DNA of 64,000 bases from Bactericera cockerelli (taxonomy: Eukaryota; Arthropoda; Insecta; Hemiptera; Triozidae): contig CM044966.1 in the NCBI GenBank assembly GCA_024516035.1, positions 22,913,185-22,977,184 on the forward strand, given 5' to 3'. Of this stretch, positions 63,940-64,000 are shown one piece after another. Made by a program: the position numbers and the translations under genes. Numbering within the stretch: position 1 is the stretch's first letter; each line of letters opens with the position of its first letter. A model generated the notes under the pieces. It did no database searches. It was given only the letters and a program-made list of their open reading frames with translations, and was not told the DNA's origin.

Positions 63940-64000
63940 AGCAGTGACCAGTGGTGGAATTCCAGGAAAACATAACTTTACAGAATCTTCTTTTTACTTT
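63940..64000 (+). mobile_element. SINE family E fragment at the right edge
   Basis: gtgagcagtgaccagtggtg and aattccaggaaaacataa match the body of family E. The rest is outside the window. Confidence 0.5.

Overview
The window is a repeat-rich, AT-rich eukaryotic genome segment carrying parts of two multi-exon genes in opposite orientations. The protein similarities and transposon content point to an insect. A hemipteran such as a planthopper is my guess from general familiarity with such repeats; I could not verify it. Coding exons stand out as short GC-rich islands (about 90-240 bases) with clean GT-AG boundaries and matching phases.

Left part (546-24308, minus strand): eleven exons of HMG-CoA reductase (HMGCR), the ER-membrane enzyme of the mevalonate pathway. 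They run from the start codon at 24305 through the sterol-sensing membrane domain, the linker and the beginning of the catalytic domain. The rest of the catalytic domain lies beyond the left edge. Exon 11 has two one-base frame breaks in G/C runs, which are either consensus errors or real damage. Inside the intron between exons 4 and 5, on the opposite strand, is a two-exon gene (15007-17018) for a 99-residue protein with a signal peptide and two cysteines. It has a TATA box upstream. I do not recognise its family.

The most unusual feature is a set of tandem arrays that straddle splice junctions. At six of the HMGCR junctions (acceptors of exons 1 and 2; donors of exons 4, 5, 6 and 7) the repeat unit contains the end of the exon plus the splice site, so decoy splice sites lie in a row beside the real one. 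The same arrangement occurs at the donor of exon 3 of the right-hand gene, and an array abuts the acceptor of the nested gene.

Middle (24.8-58.5 kb): mostly mobile DNA. It includes tRNA-headed SINEs of several families, which I label A to H: A, head with CAAGTGGTTAA and tail of ctctttagtggaagg type; B, head TCCCGGTAGCTCAGTGG; C, head CCGTGGCTCAGTGGTTAAG; D, head GTAGCTTGATCGATAAGG; E, head CACCGTGGCAGAGTGAG; F, head CCTCCGTGGCGTAACGG; G, head CACCTTGATCTAGCGG; H, a single tRNA-like head. There are also small inverted-repeat DNA elements with recognisable target duplications and an almost complete R4/Dong-like non-LTR retrotransposon set in TAA repeats (35748-39727). Further items are fragments of other LINEs, a 3-kb minisatellite (49440-52590) and one isolated exon-like block with a predicted signal peptide (45716-45916).

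Right part (58599 to the right edge, plus strand): the first four coding exons of a TOPORS-like RING E3 ligase gene. It continues beyond the window, and intron 1 holds a decayed LINE.
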